The notes below the pieces were generated by a model. It searched no databases. It worked only from the letters and a program-made list of their open reading frames with translations, and was not told the DNA's origin. Position numbers and translations under genes: made by a program. Below, piece after piece: positions 51,557 to 63,346 of a DNA stretch of 64,000 bases. How positions within the stretch are numbered: the stretch's first letter is position 1; each line of letters starts with the position of its first letter. Origin of the DNA: an uncultured Pelagibacteraceae bacterium (lineage in GTDB: Bacteria > Pseudomonadota > Alphaproteobacteria > Pelagibacterales > Pelagibacteraceae). Location of the stretch: assembly GCA_902529105.1 (NCBI GenBank), contig CABZUW010000002.1, positions 1 through 64,000 of the forward strand. Reading direction: 5' to 3'.

Positions 51557-52212
51557 TATATTTTTCTACAAACAGATAAACCATCACCAATTGGCAATAT
51601 TAAGCTTTCTACACGATTATCATCATTTATAAATTTATTGAATTCTCTTATTTTAAGTGTCAATCTATCGTTTTTATTTTGGTCAGCAACATCGCCATAC
51701 CACAGAACATTATCAATAATTATAATCCCATTATTATTCAATATATTAAGGGCATTATTAAAATAATTTATATAATTTTCCTTATCTGCATCTATAAATA
51801 TAAAATCAAATTTTTTTTTTTGATTATATAAATCCTTTAAAGATACAATAGCGTTATTTATTAAGAGATTAATTTTATTATCAATTTTTGCTTTTTTAAA
51901 AAAACTAATAGCTACATCTGAAGTTTCTTTATTTTTATCTAAAGCTGTTAACTTACTATTTTCATCCATAGCTAAACCCATTGTTAATGCACTTAAACCA
52001 GTAAATGTTCCGATTTCTAAAATATTTTTTGGTTTAATAATTTTAATAATAAAATGTAAAAAATGGCATTGACTTATAGAAATTTGCATTTTTTTTATTT
52101 CACCAAGGGTTTCATTATATTTAATTATTTCGTATTGAACTGGATGTAATTTGATTGAGTGACTATTAATATATCCTTCGATTTGATCGTTTAGCTTTAG
52201 ATTTGAACCCAT
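51556..52212 (-). CDS. O-methyltransferase (COMT-like, SAM-dependent)
   Basis: NILEIGTFTGLSALTMGLAM, FDFIFIDADKENYINYF, IIIDNVLWYGDV. Confidence 0.92.
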   Translation of the reverse strand: MGSNLKLNDQIEGYINSHSIKLHPVQYEIIKYNETLGEIKKMQISISQCHFLHFIIKIIKPKNILEIGTFTGLSALTMGLAMDENSKLTALDKNKETSDVAISFFKKAKIDNKINLLINNAIVSLKDLYNQKKKFDFIFIDADKENYINYFNNALNILNNNGIIIIDNVLWYGDVADQNKNDRLTLKIREFNKFINDDNRVESLILPIGDGLSVCRKI

Positions 52213-52213
52213 A

Positions 52214-53680
52214 CTAGCTCAGTTTTTTTTTTAAAATTTCGTTAACTAACTGGGGGTTTGCCTTTCCATTAGATTGTTTCATAACTTGACCTACAAAAAA
52301 ACCAAATAATTTATCTTTTCCTGATTTATAGGCTCCAACATTTTTAGGATTATCTAAAACAACTTTATCAATTATTTTCTCTAATTCTTTTGGATCACTT
52401 TGTTGTTTTAACCCTTTTTCCTCAACTATTTTTTCTGGATCTTTATTTCCATCAGCCATTATTTCAAAAACATTCTTTGCAATTTTTCCAGAAATAGTTC
52501 CATCTTTTATTAAATTAATCAGTTTTGCTAAATTTTCTGAGGAGATAGGACACTCTGTAATTTCAATACTTTTATCATTTAATAAAGCAAATAGTTCTCC
52601 AGTAATCCAATTTGTTGCAAGTTTTATATCGGATTTTATTGAAACATCCTCGAAATATTTCGATGTCTCTATATCAGATACAAGAATATTGGCTTCATAC
52701 GGAGATAATTTAAATTTTTCAATAAACCTTTTCTTTTTTTCATCAGGTAATTCTGGGATATCTTTTTTAATATCTTCGATAAACTCATCATTTAATTCCA
52801 ATGGTAAAAGATCTGGATCAGGAAAATATCTATAATCATGTGCATCCTCTTTTGTACGCATTGATCTAGTTTCATTTTTTTTAGTATCAAACAACCTTGT
52901 TTCTTGATCTACTGTACCACCTTCCTCTAATACATCAACTTGTCTATTTGCTTCATAATCTATCGCCATCTGCATAAATTTAATAGAGTTTACATTTTTG
53001 ATTTCACACCTTGTCCCAAGTTCTAAAACTCCTTTTTTTCTAACTGATACATTAACATCGGCTCTTAATGATCCTTCCTGCATATTACCATCACAAGTAC
53101 CAAGATATCTCATAATTGATCTCAATTTTTTTATAAAGGCATTAACTTCATCTAAAGATCTTAGGTCTGGTTTGCTTACTATTTCCATCAAAGCTACACC
53201 CGATCTATTTAAGTCAACTAACGTATTTTTAGGATCGATATCATGTATACTTTTGCCTGCATCTTGCTCTAAATGTAGTCTTTCAATACCTATTTTTTTT
53301 TCACCTTCAGGCATATCAAGTGTGATTGAACCCTCGCCCACTATTGGATTTTTATATTGAGAAATTTGATAACCTTGTGGTAAATCTGCATAAAAGTAAT
53401 TTTTTCTATCAAATATAGATCTATTATTAATTCTTGCATTCAATCCAATCCCAGTTTTAATGGCTTGTTTAATACAAAATTCATTTATTACAGGTAACAT
53501 TCCTGGAAATGCAGCATCTACTAGGCTTACCTGAGTATTTGGCTCTGAGCCAAATTTTGTTGGTGAAGCCGAAAATAATTTAGATTCTGATAATACTTGG
53601 GCATGAACTTCTAAACCAATTACTACTTCATATTCATTATTGTCTCTTTTTATTAAATATTCTTTATTATTTTTACTCAT
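52214..53680 (-). CDS. gatB: Asp/Glu-tRNA amidotransferase subunit B
   Basis: [41 protein letters not shown]. Confidence 0.98.
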   Translation of the reverse strand: MSKNNKEYLIKRDNNEYEVVIGLEVHAQVLSESKLFSASPTKFGSEPNTQVSLVDAAFPGMLPVINEFCIKQAIKTGIGLNARINNRSIFDRKNYFYADLPQGYQISQYKNPIVGEGSITLDMPEGEKKIGIERLHLEQDAGKSIHDIDPKNTLVDLNRSGVALMEIVSKPDLRSLDEVNAFIKKLRSIMRYLGTCDGNMQEGSLRADVNVSVRKKGVLELGTRCEIKNVNSIKFMQMAIDYEANRQVDVLEEGGTVDQETRLFDTKKNETRSMRTKEDAHDYRYFPDPDLLPLELNDEFIEDIKKDIPELPDEKKKRFIEKFKLSPYEANILVSDIETSKYFEDVSIKSDIKLATNWITGELFALLNDKSIEITECPISSENLAKLINLIKDGTISGKIAKNVFEIMADGNKDPEKIVEEKGLKQQSDPKELEKIIDKVVLDNPKNVGAYKSGKDKLFGFFVGQVMKQSNGKANPQLVNEILKKKLS

Positions 53681-55134
53681 TTAATCCACCAATCATTGAT
53701 ATTATTTTTATATCCAATATTTTTTTCAATTGAATAAGCAATGTTTAAAATAGTTTGCTCATCAAATGCTTTACCAATAACTTGAAGTCCTAAAGGAAAA
53801 CCATTTTTATCATGGCCAGCCGGAAGTGAGATTGCAGGAAGACCAGCTAAATTTATAGGAACTGTAAAAATATCGTTTAAATACATTGAAACTGGATCGT
53901 TTAATTTTTCCCCAATTTTAAATGCCGAGCTAGGTGTTGATGGAGTTAATATAGCGTCTACTTTTTTATAAGCTTCATCGAAATCATTTTTAATTAATCT
54001 TCTCACCTTTTGAGCTTTAAGATAATAAGCATCGTAATAACCAGAAGATAATACGTAAGTACCAATCATAATTCTTCTTTTTACCTCGTCACCAAACCCC
54101 TCAGATCTAGTTTTTTCATACATATCAATTAAATTTTCACCTTTAGATCTAAAACCATATTTTACTCCATCATATCTGGCTAAATTTGACGAAGCCTCTG
54201 CGGGTGCAACAATATAATAAGCTGGTAGAGCATAATTCGTATTAGGCAATGATATATCAATAACATCACCACCATTATCCTTAATGATTTTTATCCCATT
54301 TTCCCAAAGTTTTTCTATTTCTTTAGGCATTCCATCTACTCTATACTCTTTTGGTATTCCAATTTTTTTACCTTTTATATTATCGCTCAAATCGTTTAGG
54401 TAATTACCCCTAACAAAATCTACAGAGGTGGAGTCTTTTACATCATAAGAACTCATTACTTCTAAAAGTAAGGCACAATCTTTAACATCATGAGTCATCG
54501 GACCAGCTTGATCAAGTGATGAGGCGAAAGCAACTATTCCGTATCTTGAACAACTTCCATAAGTTGGTTTTAAACCTACAGTGCCAGTAAAAGATGCAGG
54601 TTGCCTAATAGAACCACCCGTATCAGTTCCAATTGTAGCAGGAGTTAATTTAGCTGCGAGTGCAGATGATGATCCTCCGGATGACCCTCCAGGAACTAAA
54701 TTTTCTGATATAGGGTTTTGAACATTTCCATAATAGCTTGTTTCGTTTGAAGAACCCATTGCAAATTCATCACAATTTAATTTTCCAATTATTATACCCC
54801 CGTGCTCCAAAATATTTTGTGTTACCGTAGATTCGTATGTTGGTATAAAATTTTCTAAAATTTTACTTCCGGCAGTGGTTCTTAAATTTTTTGTACAAAA
54901 AAGGTCTTTAACAGCCATTGGAATACCAGGTATTTTTTTATTAAGATTAGGTTTTGAGTCAAACTCTTTTGCACGATTTATAGCATCATCAAAATTATCA
55001 GAAATATATGAATTTAATTTAGTAGATTTTTTAGATCTATTTATAAAAGCCTCTGTTATTTCTTTTGAAGATAATTCTTTTTTTTTTACTTTATCTACTA
55101 AATCACACAATTTAAAATTTGTTATTTCTGACAT
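53677..55134 (-). CDS. gatA: Asp/Glu-tRNA amidotransferase subunit A
   Basis: [48 protein letters not shown]. Confidence 0.98.
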   Translation of the reverse strand: MSEITNFKLCDLVDKVKKKELSSKEITEAFINRSKKSTKLNSYISDNFDDAINRAKEFDSKPNLNKKIPGIPMAVKDLFCTKNLRTTAGSKILENFIPTYESTVTQNILEHGGIIIGKLNCDEFAMGSSNETSYYGNVQNPISENLVPGGSSGGSSSALAAKLTPATIGTDTGGSIRQPASFTGTVGLKPTYGSCSRYGIVAFASSLDQAGPMTHDVKDCALLLEVMSSYDVKDSTSVDFVRGNYLNDLSDNIKGKKIGIPKEYRVDGMPKEIEKLWENGIKIIKDNGGDVIDISLPNTNYALPAYYIVAPAEASSNLARYDGVKYGFRSKGENLIDMYEKTRSEGFGDEVKRRIMIGTYVLSSGYYDAYYLKAQKVRRLIKNDFDEAYKKVDAILTPSTPSSAFKIGEKLNDPVSMYLNDIFTVPINLAGLPAISLPAGHDKNGFPLGLQVIGKAFDEQTILNIAYSIEKNIGYKNNINDWWIK

Positions 55135-55421
55135 TATTCAACCACCTTAGGTACTACAAAAAAATCTTTATTTTTATCAGGTGAGTTTTTAAGAATATCT
55201 TCTCTAATATTTTTAGATTCAATTTTATCTTTTCTTAATTTTAAAGTCGTTTCAGCTATTGACGTTAATGGTTCAGTTTTGTTTGTATCTAACTCATTTA
55301 ATTTTTCTATAAATTCAAATATTGAGTTAAGATCATCACTTAGTTTTTTTGCTTTTTCCTCCTCTATGGAGATTCTTGATAATTTTGAAATGTGCTTTAC
55401 TGTTTTAAGATCTATAGTCAT
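55134..55421 (-). CDS. gatC: Asp/Glu-tRNA amidotransferase subunit C
   Basis: TVKHISKLSRISIEEEKAKKLSDDLNSIFEFIEKLNELDT. Confidence 0.95.
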   Translation of the reverse strand: MTIDLKTVKHISKLSRISIEEEKAKKLSDDLNSIFEFIEKLNELDTNKTEPLTSIAETTLKLRKDKIESKNIREDILKNSPDKNKDFFVVPKVVE

Positions 55422-55466
55422 ATGATAAGAATATTAAAAACTATCATTTAATCTAAAAAATACAAT

Positions 55467-55922
55467 ATGGTCACTTTGGATGAACTTAAAGACAAATTAG
55501 CAGATAAGACTAGATTAATAGGATTAGATTTAGGATCTAAACGTATTGGTGTTGCAATTTGTGATGATGAAAGAAAAATTGCTACTCCATTTAAAACAAT
55601 TGAGTATAGAAATATGGATTATTTGTTAAGTCAATTAAAAGTTATTATTAAAGAAAATGATATATTCGCGATTATAGTTGGGAATCCAATAAACATGGAT
55701 GGTTCATTTGGAAAAAGTGCACAATCTATCAATGATAAGGCCAAAATTATTGGTAGAGAGCTTAATGTAATGATTGCTATGTGGGATGAGAGGCTATCAA
55801 CCTCAGGTGCTTTTAATATATCGAGTAATTTGGACATTAAGTTTCCACTTAGAAAAAAAAATATAGATGAAAAAGCAGCTGCATTTATACTTCAAGGAGC
55901 TATCGATTTCCTAAATAATTAA
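55467..55922 (+). CDS. ruvX: Putative pre-16S rRNA nuclease YqgF/RuvX
   Basis: LIGLDLGSKRIGVAICDDERKIATPF, MWDERLSTSGAF. Confidence 0.95.
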   Translation: MVTLDELKDKLADKTRLIGLDLGSKRIGVAICDDERKIATPFKTIEYRNMDYLLSQLKVIIKENDIFAIIVGNPINMDGSFGKSAQSINDKAKIIGRELNVMIAMWDERLSTSGAFNISSNLDIKFPLRKKNIDEKAAAFILQGAIDFLNN

Positions 55923-55964
55923 CTCTTGCACTTAATTCATATTAAAGCTATAGAGTTTGTTTTA

Positions 55965-56903
55965 ATGGCAACTTCAAAAAAAGCTGTTAAAATTTCTCAA
56001 AAACATTTATTAGGAATCCAAGACTTATCGATAAATGATATTAATGTAATATTAGAAGAATCGAAGACATTTATAACTCTTAACAAAAGTAAAAATAAAA
56101 AAATTGATATTTTGAGAGGAAAGACCCAGATTAATTTGTTTTTTGAACCTTCTACAAGAACACAAAGCTCTTTTGAATTAGCAGGTAAAAGACTAGGTGC
56201 AGATGTGATGTCAATGAATATCACAAACTCTGCAATTAAAAAAGGTGAAACACTTATAGATACAGCAATGACACTTAATGCAATGCATCCTGACATAATT
56301 GTAATTAGACATCAAGATTCTGGTGCATGTAATTTATTATCACAAAAAGTAAATTGTGCTGTTTTAAATGCGGGAGATGGACGTAGAGAACACCCTACTC
56401 AAGCACTTTTAGATGCCTTGACTATAATAGACAGAAAGAAAAAAATTCAAGGTTTAAGAATTGCAATTTGTGGTGACATTCTTCATTCTAGGGTAGCTAG
56501 GTCTAATATATATTTACTTAACATGTTAGGTGCAGAGGTAAATATTGTAGCTCCTTCAAATTTGATGCCTAAAGATATAGATAAACTAGGAGTAAATAAA
56601 TTTACTGATATGAAAAAAGGTGTAAAGGATTGTGATATAGTAATGATGCTTAGATTGCAAAATGAGAGAATGACAAGTTCATTTTTATCTTCCAATAGAG
56701 AATATTATGAATACTACGGTCTAACACCAGATAAATTAAGTTTTGCTAAAGAGGATGCTTTAATAATGCATCCAGGACCTATGAATAGAGGAATAGAAAT
56801 TGATACTAAATTAGCGGATGATATCAATAAAAGTGTAATCAAAGAACAAGTAGAACTCGGAGTTGCTGTTAGGATGGCATGTTTAAAACTTTTTTGTGAA
56901 TAA
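55965..56903 (+). CDS. pyrB: Aspartate carbamoyltransferase catalytic subunit
   Basis: [41 protein letters not shown]; start chosen at MATSKKAVK. Confidence 0.96.
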   Translation: MATSKKAVKISQKHLLGIQDLSINDINVILEESKTFITLNKSKNKKIDILRGKTQINLFFEPSTRTQSSFELAGKRLGADVMSMNITNSAIKKGETLIDTAMTLNAMHPDIIVIRHQDSGACNLLSQKVNCAVLNAGDGRREHPTQALLDALTIIDRKKKIQGLRIAICGDILHSRVARSNIYLLNMLGAEVNIVAPSNLMPKDIDKLGVNKFTDMKKGVKDCDIVMMLRLQNERMTSSFLSSNREYYEYYGLTPDKLSFAKEDALIMHPGPMNRGIEIDTKLADDINKSVIKEQVELGVAVRMACLKLFCE

Positions 56904-58192
56904 TGAAAAAAAAATACTTTTTAAATGCTCATATAATTGACCCTAAAAATTCTATTGATGAATTGGGCGGATTAATAATTAATGAAAATGGCAAAATTGA
57001 AGCTGTTGGTAAAAAAGTAAATAAGAATAATATTCCCTCAAGAGAAAAGTTTATAGATTTATCAGGTAAACATATTTTTCCTGGCTTGGTGGACATGAGA
57101 GTATTTGTTGGAGAACCAGGCCTTGAGTACAAAGAAAATTTTAGAACATTAAGTAACGCAGCATTATCTGGCGGTGTCACATCTGCTATTACAATGCCAA
57201 ATACACAGCCAGTTATAGATAATGTTTCGATAGTAGACTTTCTAAAAAGAAGAGGAAGAGATAAAGCAAAAATTAATATTTATCCTACGGCTACTCTAAC
57301 AAAAAACCTTGAAGGGAAAAATATGACTGAGTTTGGGCTTTTACAAGGTAAAGGCATTGTTGGTTTTACTGATGGTGTAAAAACAATCCAAAATTCTAGG
57401 CTAATGTCTCGAATAATGCGCTCGGCATATGATTTGGGTTCGTTAATAATCCAACACGCTGAAGATTATCATTTAGCAGAGAGCGGGACTGTCAATGACG
57501 GAATAATCGCCACAAAGCTGGGCTTACAAGGTATAACAGACTTAGCGGAAAAAGTCATAATTGAAAGAGATTTATCCTTGTTGGAGGATTTTAATTGTAG
57601 ATATCATATAGCGCAAATATCATCATCCAAATCAGTAGAGGTAATAAAGCACAAAAAAAATGATGTAGATTTTTCAACTGGTGTATCAATAAATAATCTT
57701 TCACTAAATGAAAATGATATTGGAGATTTTAGGACTTTTTTAAAATTATCTCCTCCATTAAGAACTGAAGAAGACAGATTATCTTTAATAGAAGCAATTA
57801 ATAAAAATTTAATAGACGTAATTGTCTCAGATCATAAACCTGAAGATGAAGAGTCCAAAAGACTAACCTTTACGCAGGCAGCAACTGGCGCAAGTGGAAT
57901 AGAAACTTTATTACCGTTATCTTTAGAGCTATTTCATAATGGTTCTGTAAAACTTTATAGAATTATTGAATTACTAACTAGTAATCCTGCAAAAATTTTA
58001 AAGATAAATAAAGGAAATCTGTCAATTGGAAATAATGCAGATTTTTGTATTGTAGATTTGAATAAACCTTGGATTGTAAAAAAGGAAAAAATGATTTCTA
58101 AATCTAAAAATACTTGTATAGAAAACAAAAAACTTCAAGGAAAGGTTATGTGCACTTATATTAATGGAAATGAATTATTTAATTTAAAATGA
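56903..58192 (+). CDS. pyrC: Dihydroorotase-type amidohydrolase
   Basis: GKHIFPGLVDMRVFVGEPGLEYKENF, GGVTSAITMPNTQPVID, VSDHKPEDEESK; follows pyrB. Confidence 0.88.
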   Translation: MKKKYFLNAHIIDPKNSIDELGGLIINENGKIEAVGKKVNKNNIPSREKFIDLSGKHIFPGLVDMRVFVGEPGLEYKENFRTLSNAALSGGVTSAITMPNTQPVIDNVSIVDFLKRRGRDKAKINIYPTATLTKNLEGKNMTEFGLLQGKGIVGFTDGVKTIQNSRLMSRIMRSAYDLGSLIIQHAEDYHLAESGTVNDGIIATKLGLQGITDLAEKVIIERDLSLLEDFNCRYHIAQISSSKSVEVIKHKKNDVDFSTGVSINNLSLNENDIGDFRTFLKLSPPLRTEEDRLSLIEAINKNLIDVIVSDHKPEDEESKRLTFTQAATGASGIETLLPLSLELFHNGSVKLYRIIELLTSNPAKILKINKGNLSIGNNADFCIVDLNKPWIVKKEKMISKSKNTCIENKKLQGKVMCTYINGNELFNLK

Positions 58193-58788
58193 ATTTCTCG
58201 AACGACTTCAGTGAAATATTTGTAATTATAGCAATCTCGTATGCTTTTGGATCTATACCATTTGGATATTTAATTACTAAATTTTTTTTAAAAAAAGATA
58301 TTAGAAAAATCGGATCAGGTAATATTGGGGCAACCAATGTTTTAAGGACAGGAAATAAAATTATAGGATATTCAACTTTATTACTTGATATTTTTAAAGC
58401 AATTTTACCTTTAATAATTATAAAAATTTATATGAATGAATACTTATTTATAGCATCACTAAGTGTTTTTTTGGGGCATGTTTTTCCTATATGGTTAAAA
58501 TTCAAAGGTGGAAAGGGTGTCGCAACATATGTAGGTATACTATGTTGTATAAATTTATATTTGGGTATTGGATTTGGTTTTTTTTGGATAATTACTTTAA
58601 TAATTTTTAAATATTCTTCTCTTTCTTCATTGGTAGCTTCACTATCAATTCCATTTATTGATTATTTTATTTTAAAAAATGAATTAATTTCTTTTTATAT
58701 AATTATGTTTGTATTAATATTTTACACACATCGAGAAAACATAAAAAGACTTGTAAATAAAGAGGAAACTAAAACAAAAATTTATTAA
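58189..58788 (+). CDS. plsY: Glycerol-3-phosphate acyltransferase PlsY
   Basis: YAFGSIPFGYLITKF, IGSGNIGATNVLRTGNK, GHVFPIWLKFKGGKGVAT. Confidence 0.97.
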   Translation: MNFSNDFSEIFVIIAISYAFGSIPFGYLITKFFLKKDIRKIGSGNIGATNVLRTGNKIIGYSTLLLDIFKAILPLIIIKIYMNEYLFIASLSVFLGHVFPIWLKFKGGKGVATYVGILCCINLYLGIGFGFFWIITLIIFKYSSLSSLVASLSIPFIDYFILKNELISFYIIMFVLIFYTHRENIKRLVNKEETKTKIY

Positions 58789-58827
58789 TTTGACTATTCA
58801 TATATATTTTGTGTAGGTTATTTTTTA

Positions 58828-61383
58828 ATGAATCTTGTAATTGTTGAAAGTCCAGCTAAAGCAAAAACTATTAACAAATATTTAGGAGATAAATATACTG
58901 TTTTAGCGAGCTATGGGCATATAAGAGACCTCCCATCCAAAAATGGATCTGTGGACCCAAAAGATAAATTTAAAATGATATGGGAGGTTGATAGTTTTTC
59001 AAAAAAATATCTTAAAGAAATAACTGATGTTGCAAAAAAATCTACTAAAATTATTTTAGCAACAGACCCTGACAGAGAGGGTGAAGCTATAGCGTGGCAT
59101 GTAAAAGAATATCTTGATGAGAAAAAAGTCTTAAAAGATAAAAAAATTGAAAGAGTAGTATTTAATGAAATTACAAAAAAAGCTGTAACAAATGGTATAG
59201 AAAATCCTAGAAATATAGAGTCTAACCTTGTCGATGCTTATATGGCAAGAAGGGCTTTAGATTACTTAGTAGGTTTTAATATATCACCAATACTTTGGAC
59301 AAAATTACCTGGTTCAAAATCTGCTGGACGTGTTCAATCGGTTGCTTTGAGATTATTAACTGAACGAGAACATCAAATTGAACAATTTATTCCAAAAGAA
59401 TTTTGGACACTTCAGATTGATTTTAAAACAGTTAAGGGAGATATTTTAAACTCAAATGTCATTAAGATTAATAATAATAAAATTGATAAATTTTATTTTA
59501 AAAACAAAAACGAAATAAATAGAGCAATAGATGAAATAAAAACAAAAAAATATGAAATAACAGACATTGACTCCAAAATTTACACAAGAAATCCTATGGG
59601 ACCTTTTACAACATCAATGTTACAACAAACAGCATCTAGCAAACTTGGTTTTGGAGCATCCAGAACTATGCAAATAGCCCAGAGATTGTATCAGGGTATT
59701 GATATAGATGGGGATACAGTGGGATTAATAACTTACATGAGAACAGATGGTACCAATATTTCAAAAGATGCTATTGGCAATTTTAGAGAATATATAAAAA
59801 AAAATTATGGTAATGATTACTTGCCTCTTACACCTAACAATTATTCTGGTAAAAAAGCAAAAAATGCTCAAGAGGCACATGAGGCCATTAGGCCAACCGA
59901 TATAAATAGAACACCTGATAAAATGAAAAAGTCTTTAAGCACAGATCAGATTAAATTATATGAATTAATATGGTCTAGAGCTTTATCATCTCAAATGGAA
60001 GCAGCCAAATTTGATAGAAAAACAATAACAATTTCATCCCAAGATAAACTTAATGAATTTAGATGTTCTGGATCTATTATTAAATTTGATGGATATTTAA
60101 AGCTTACAAAAATTGATAATGACGAAGAGGAAAAAATTCTACCTAATGCTAAAAAAGGTTTGGTTGAGGCTTCTAATTTTATTGATGAACAACATTTTAC
60201 TCAGCCACCCCCAAGATATTCAGAGGCAAGCTTAGTTAAAAAACTTGAAGAACTTGGTATTGGTAGACCATCGACTTATGCAAGTATTATTTCTGTTATC
60301 TCAAACAGAGGTTATGCTGATATAATTAATAAAAGATTTTTTCCCACTGACAGAGGTAAATTATTATCTGCTTTTTTAGAAAAGTTGTTTTCAAAATATG
60401 TTGATTATGGTTTTACAGCTGGTTTAGAAGAGCAGCTAGATGACATTACTTCAGGTAAAGAAGAGTGGATTAAGGTTCTTGACAATTTTTGGAGAGATTT
60501 CAATACTAACGTCTTAAATGTTAAGGAAAAAAGAACTAGAGAAGTACTTGATCTTCTTAATGAAAGTTTAGGCGCACTAATATTCGAGTCAGATGAAAAT
60601 GGATCTATTAATAGAAAATGTAAACTGTGTGAAACAGGTGAATTAAGCTTAAAAAATAGCTTTAGAGGTGGTGCATTTATTGGTTGTTCTAACTATCCAG
60701 AGTGTAAATTTACTAGACCTTTATCGAAATCAAAGGCAAATGAACAAATAACCTTAGCAGAACCAAAGCTGATTGGGAAAAATAATAATGGAAAAGATAT
60801 TTATCTTAAAAACGGTAGGTTTGGCCCCTATCTCCAATATGAGCAACTCGAAGAAGAAATCGAAAATAAAAAAAAAACAAAAAGGAGAAAGAAAAGTGAA
60901 GGTGATAATTTTAAAAATGTTTCAATTCCCAAAGGAATTGAAATAAATAATATTGATTTAGACAAAGCATTATTTTTATGTTCTCTACCAAAAATATTAG
61001 GTCAACACCCTGAAAATGGTAAAGATATCACCGTCAATTCCGGTAGATTCGGTCCATATTTAAAGTGCGAGAATAAATCTGCTAGGTTAGAAAACGTAGA
61101 GGAACTTTTTACAATTGGATTAAATAGAGCTGTATCACTTATTGCAGAAGCAAAACCTGGAAGAATTTCATCATCTTTAATAAAGGATATAGGTGAACAC
61201 CCTGAAGATAAAAAACCAGTGCGTGTAATGAAAGGTCAATATGGACCGTATATCAAATATAAATCGTTGAATGCAACAATACCAGAAGAAAAAGATCCTA
61301 CTGAATTAACTATGGAAGAAGCACTAATTCTGATAGAAAAAAGAAGAGAGTACGACAGAAATAAAAAAAAAGGTAAAAAATGA
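58828..61383 (+). CDS. topA: DNA topoisomerase I
   Basis: VIVESPAKAKTINKYLG, ATDPDREGEAIAWHV, ITYMRTDGTNIS, zinc finger CKLCETGE...CSNYPEC. Confidence 0.98.
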   Translation: MNLVIVESPAKAKTINKYLGDKYTVLASYGHIRDLPSKNGSVDPKDKFKMIWEVDSFSKKYLKEITDVAKKSTKIILATDPDREGEAIAWHVKEYLDEKKVLKDKKIERVVFNEITKKAVTNGIENPRNIESNLVDAYMARRALDYLVGFNISPILWTKLPGSKSAGRVQSVALRLLTEREHQIEQFIPKEFWTLQIDFKTVKGDILNSNVIKINNNKIDKFYFKNKNEINRAIDEIKTKKYEITDIDSKIYTRNPMGPFTTSMLQQTASSKLGFGASRTMQIAQRLYQGIDIDGDTVGLITYMRTDGTNISKDAIGNFREYIKKNYGNDYLPLTPNNYSGKKAKNAQEAHEAIRPTDINRTPDKMKKSLSTDQIKLYELIWSRALSSQMEAAKFDRKTITISSQDKLNEFRCSGSIIKFDGYLKLTKIDNDEEEKILPNAKKGLVEASNFIDEQHFTQPPPRYSEASLVKKLEELGIGRPSTYASIISVISNRGYADIINKRFFPTDRGKLLSAFLEKLFSKYVDYGFTAGLEEQLDDITSGKEEWIKVLDNFWRDFNTNVLNVKEKRTREVLDLLNESLGALIFESDENGSINRKCKLCETGELSLKNSFRGGAFIGCSNYPECKFTRPLSKSKANEQITLAEPKLIGKNNNGKDIYLKNGRFGPYLQYEQLEEEIENKKKTKRRKKSEGDNFKNVSIPKGIEINNIDLDKALFLCSLPKILGQHPENGKDITVNSGRFGPYLKCENKSARLENVEELFTIGLNRAVSLIAEAKPGRISSSLIKDIGEHPEDKKPVRVMKGQYGPYIKYKSLNATIPEEKDPTELTMEEALILIEKRREYDRNKKKGKK

Positions 61384-61595
61384 AAAAACTAATATTAATT
61401 GTTATTTTTTCTTTATCATTTCAAACAAATCTTTATAGCGGTACAGATTGCTCTGATTTAAAAAAATTTTCTAAAGAATATTTATCATGTTTAGCAAATA
61501 AAGCTAAAGATAAATCTAATTTTGTATTAGACACTTCTAACATCAAAGAAAAGAAAACAATCTCAGAATGGTTTAAAAAAAAAGATGATTTTTGA
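61380..61595 (+). CDS. Small exported protein, unknown
   Basis: Signal peptide-like N-terminus MKKLILIVIFSLSFQTNLYSG; two Cys in mature part. Confidence 0.6.
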   Translation: MKKLILIVIFSLSFQTNLYSGTDCSDLKKFSKEYLSCLANKAKDKSNFVLDTSNIKEKKTISEWFKKKDDF

Positions 61596-62046
61596 AGATA
61601 ATATAAAAAAAAATAATATTAAACTCCCAACAGCAGCCGATCCTGTTGGTTCATATGCAGCAAGTAAACAAGTTGGTAAGCTACTTTTTATATCTGGTCA
61701 AATTTCTATTGGTCAAGATGGAAAATTGATAAAAGGGAAAATTGGTAAAGATTTAACGACCGAGGATGGTTATAATGCTGCAGTTAGATGTGCGTTAAGT
61801 ATAGTTTCGCAAGCAAAAAAATATCTTGGGAATGACATTTCTAAAATTAAATCATGCATTAAACTTACTGGTTATGTGAATTCAACGGATGATTTTATAG
61901 AACAACCTAAAGTAATAAATGGTGCATCTGATACAATAGTAAAAATTTTTGGTGATATAGGAATTCATGCTAGAGCAGCTGTAAGTACAAATAGTTTACC
62001 TTTAGGAGTTGCAGTTGAGGTTGATGCTATTTTTGAAGTAAATTAA
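61585..62046 (+). CDS. RidA/YjgF family protein
   Basis: VGSYAASKQVGKLLFISGQISIGQDGKL...LGVAVEVDAIFEV. Confidence 0.93.
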   Translation: MIFEDNIKKNNIKLPTAADPVGSYAASKQVGKLLFISGQISIGQDGKLIKGKIGKDLTTEDGYNAAVRCALSIVSQAKKYLGNDISKIKSCIKLTGYVNSTDDFIEQPKVINGASDTIVKIFGDIGIHARAAVSTNSLPLGVAVEVDAIFEVN

Positions 62047-62047
62047 T

Positions 62048-63346
62048 TTATCTTCCAACACCAAAATATTTAATATTTTGTTTTCTCATTTTTTCTGGTG
62101 AATAAATATTACGCATGTCATAAACAATAAAATTTCTTTTTTTAACAATTCTTTTTAAATCTATTAACTTAAATTCATTCCACTCTGTATGAATAATAAT
62201 TAAATCAGAATTAATACAAGCTTCTTTGATATTTGGTTTGTAATTAACATTTTTAAATTTATCAAATTCACTTTTTCTACCTGTGGGATCATAATAACGT
62301 ATTTTAGCTCCTCGTTTATTTAGATATGGTATCATCTTCAAGCTTGAAGACTCCCTCATGTCATCTGTGTTAGCTTTAAATGTTACACCTAAAAAAGTAA
62401 TTTTTTTATTCTTAATTTTTTTATTTAAAATACTATTAATTCTTTTTAATAATAGATCTGACCTTTTATTGTTTGATTTAATAACTGTTTTAATAAGAGA
62501 TAAGTTTGTTTTAGATGCTTTTGAAGTATAAACTAAAGCCCTAGTGTCTTTAGGAAAGCACGAACCACCATAAGCAGGTCCAGCTCTTAAAAATCTACTC
62601 CCTATTCTTTTATCAGAACCAATTCCTATAGAAACATCCTCAATATTTATGTCTAATTTTTCACTCAAATTAGCCAATTCATTTATAAATGTTATTTTTG
62701 TCGCTAAAAATGCATTAGATGCATATTTAATTAATTCAGCGGCTCTACGTGAAGTATTCAAGTATTTTGCGCCCTTAGATATTAGAGGACTATAAAGATT
62801 TTTTAAAATTCTATTAGATCTTTTATCAGATGTACCAATCACAACACGGTCAGGATATATGAAGTCTCTTATAGCTTCGCCCTCCCTTAGGAATTCGGGG
62901 TTAGAAACTACACTGAAAAAATTTTTTTTTGTTTTTTTAGATATAATTTTTTCCAACTTATCACCTGTCATAACAGGAACTGTTGACTTATTAATTATAA
63001 TTTTAAAAGATTTTATATTCTTGCCTATTATATTTGCAACAGAATAAACTTGGGATAAATCTGCCTCATATTTATTTTTTTTTGTAGGAGTGCCTACGCA
63101 AATAAATATGATATCGGATTTTTGTATTGAGGTAGACAAATCTGTAGAGAATTTTAATCTACCCGATTTTGAATTTTTTCTAACAAGTTCTTCTAAACCT
63201 GGTTCATAAATAGGAATAATAGATTTTTGAAGACTATTAATTTTTGATAAATCTTTGTCTACACAAATTACATTATTTCCCAAATCAGCAAAACATACAC
63301 CGCTAACAAGGCCAACATAACCAGTTCCTATCATACATAATTTCAT
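62048..63346 (-). CDS. ugd: UDP-glucose 6-dehydrogenase
   Basis: MIGTGYVGLVSGVCFADLGNNVICVD, FICVGTPT, GPAYGGSCFPKDTRAL. Confidence 0.96.
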   Translation of the reverse strand: MKLCMIGTGYVGLVSGVCFADLGNNVICVDKDLSKINSLQKSIIPIYEPGLEELVRKNSKSGRLKFSTDLSTSIQKSDIIFICVGTPTKKNKYEADLSQVYSVANIIGKNIKSFKIIINKSTVPVMTGDKLEKIISKKTKKNFFSVVSNPEFLREGEAIRDFIYPDRVVIGTSDKRSNRILKNLYSPLISKGAKYLNTSRRAAELIKYASNAFLATKITFINELANLSEKLDINIEDVSIGIGSDKRIGSRFLRAGPAYGGSCFPKDTRALVYTSKASKTNLSLIKTVIKSNNKRSDLLLKRINSILNKKIKNKKITFLGVTFKANTDDMRESSSLKMIPYLNKRGAKIRYYDPTGRKSEFDKFKNVNYKPNIKEACINSDLIIIHTEWNEFKLIDLKRIVKKRNFIVYDMRNIYSPEKMRKQNIKYFGVGR

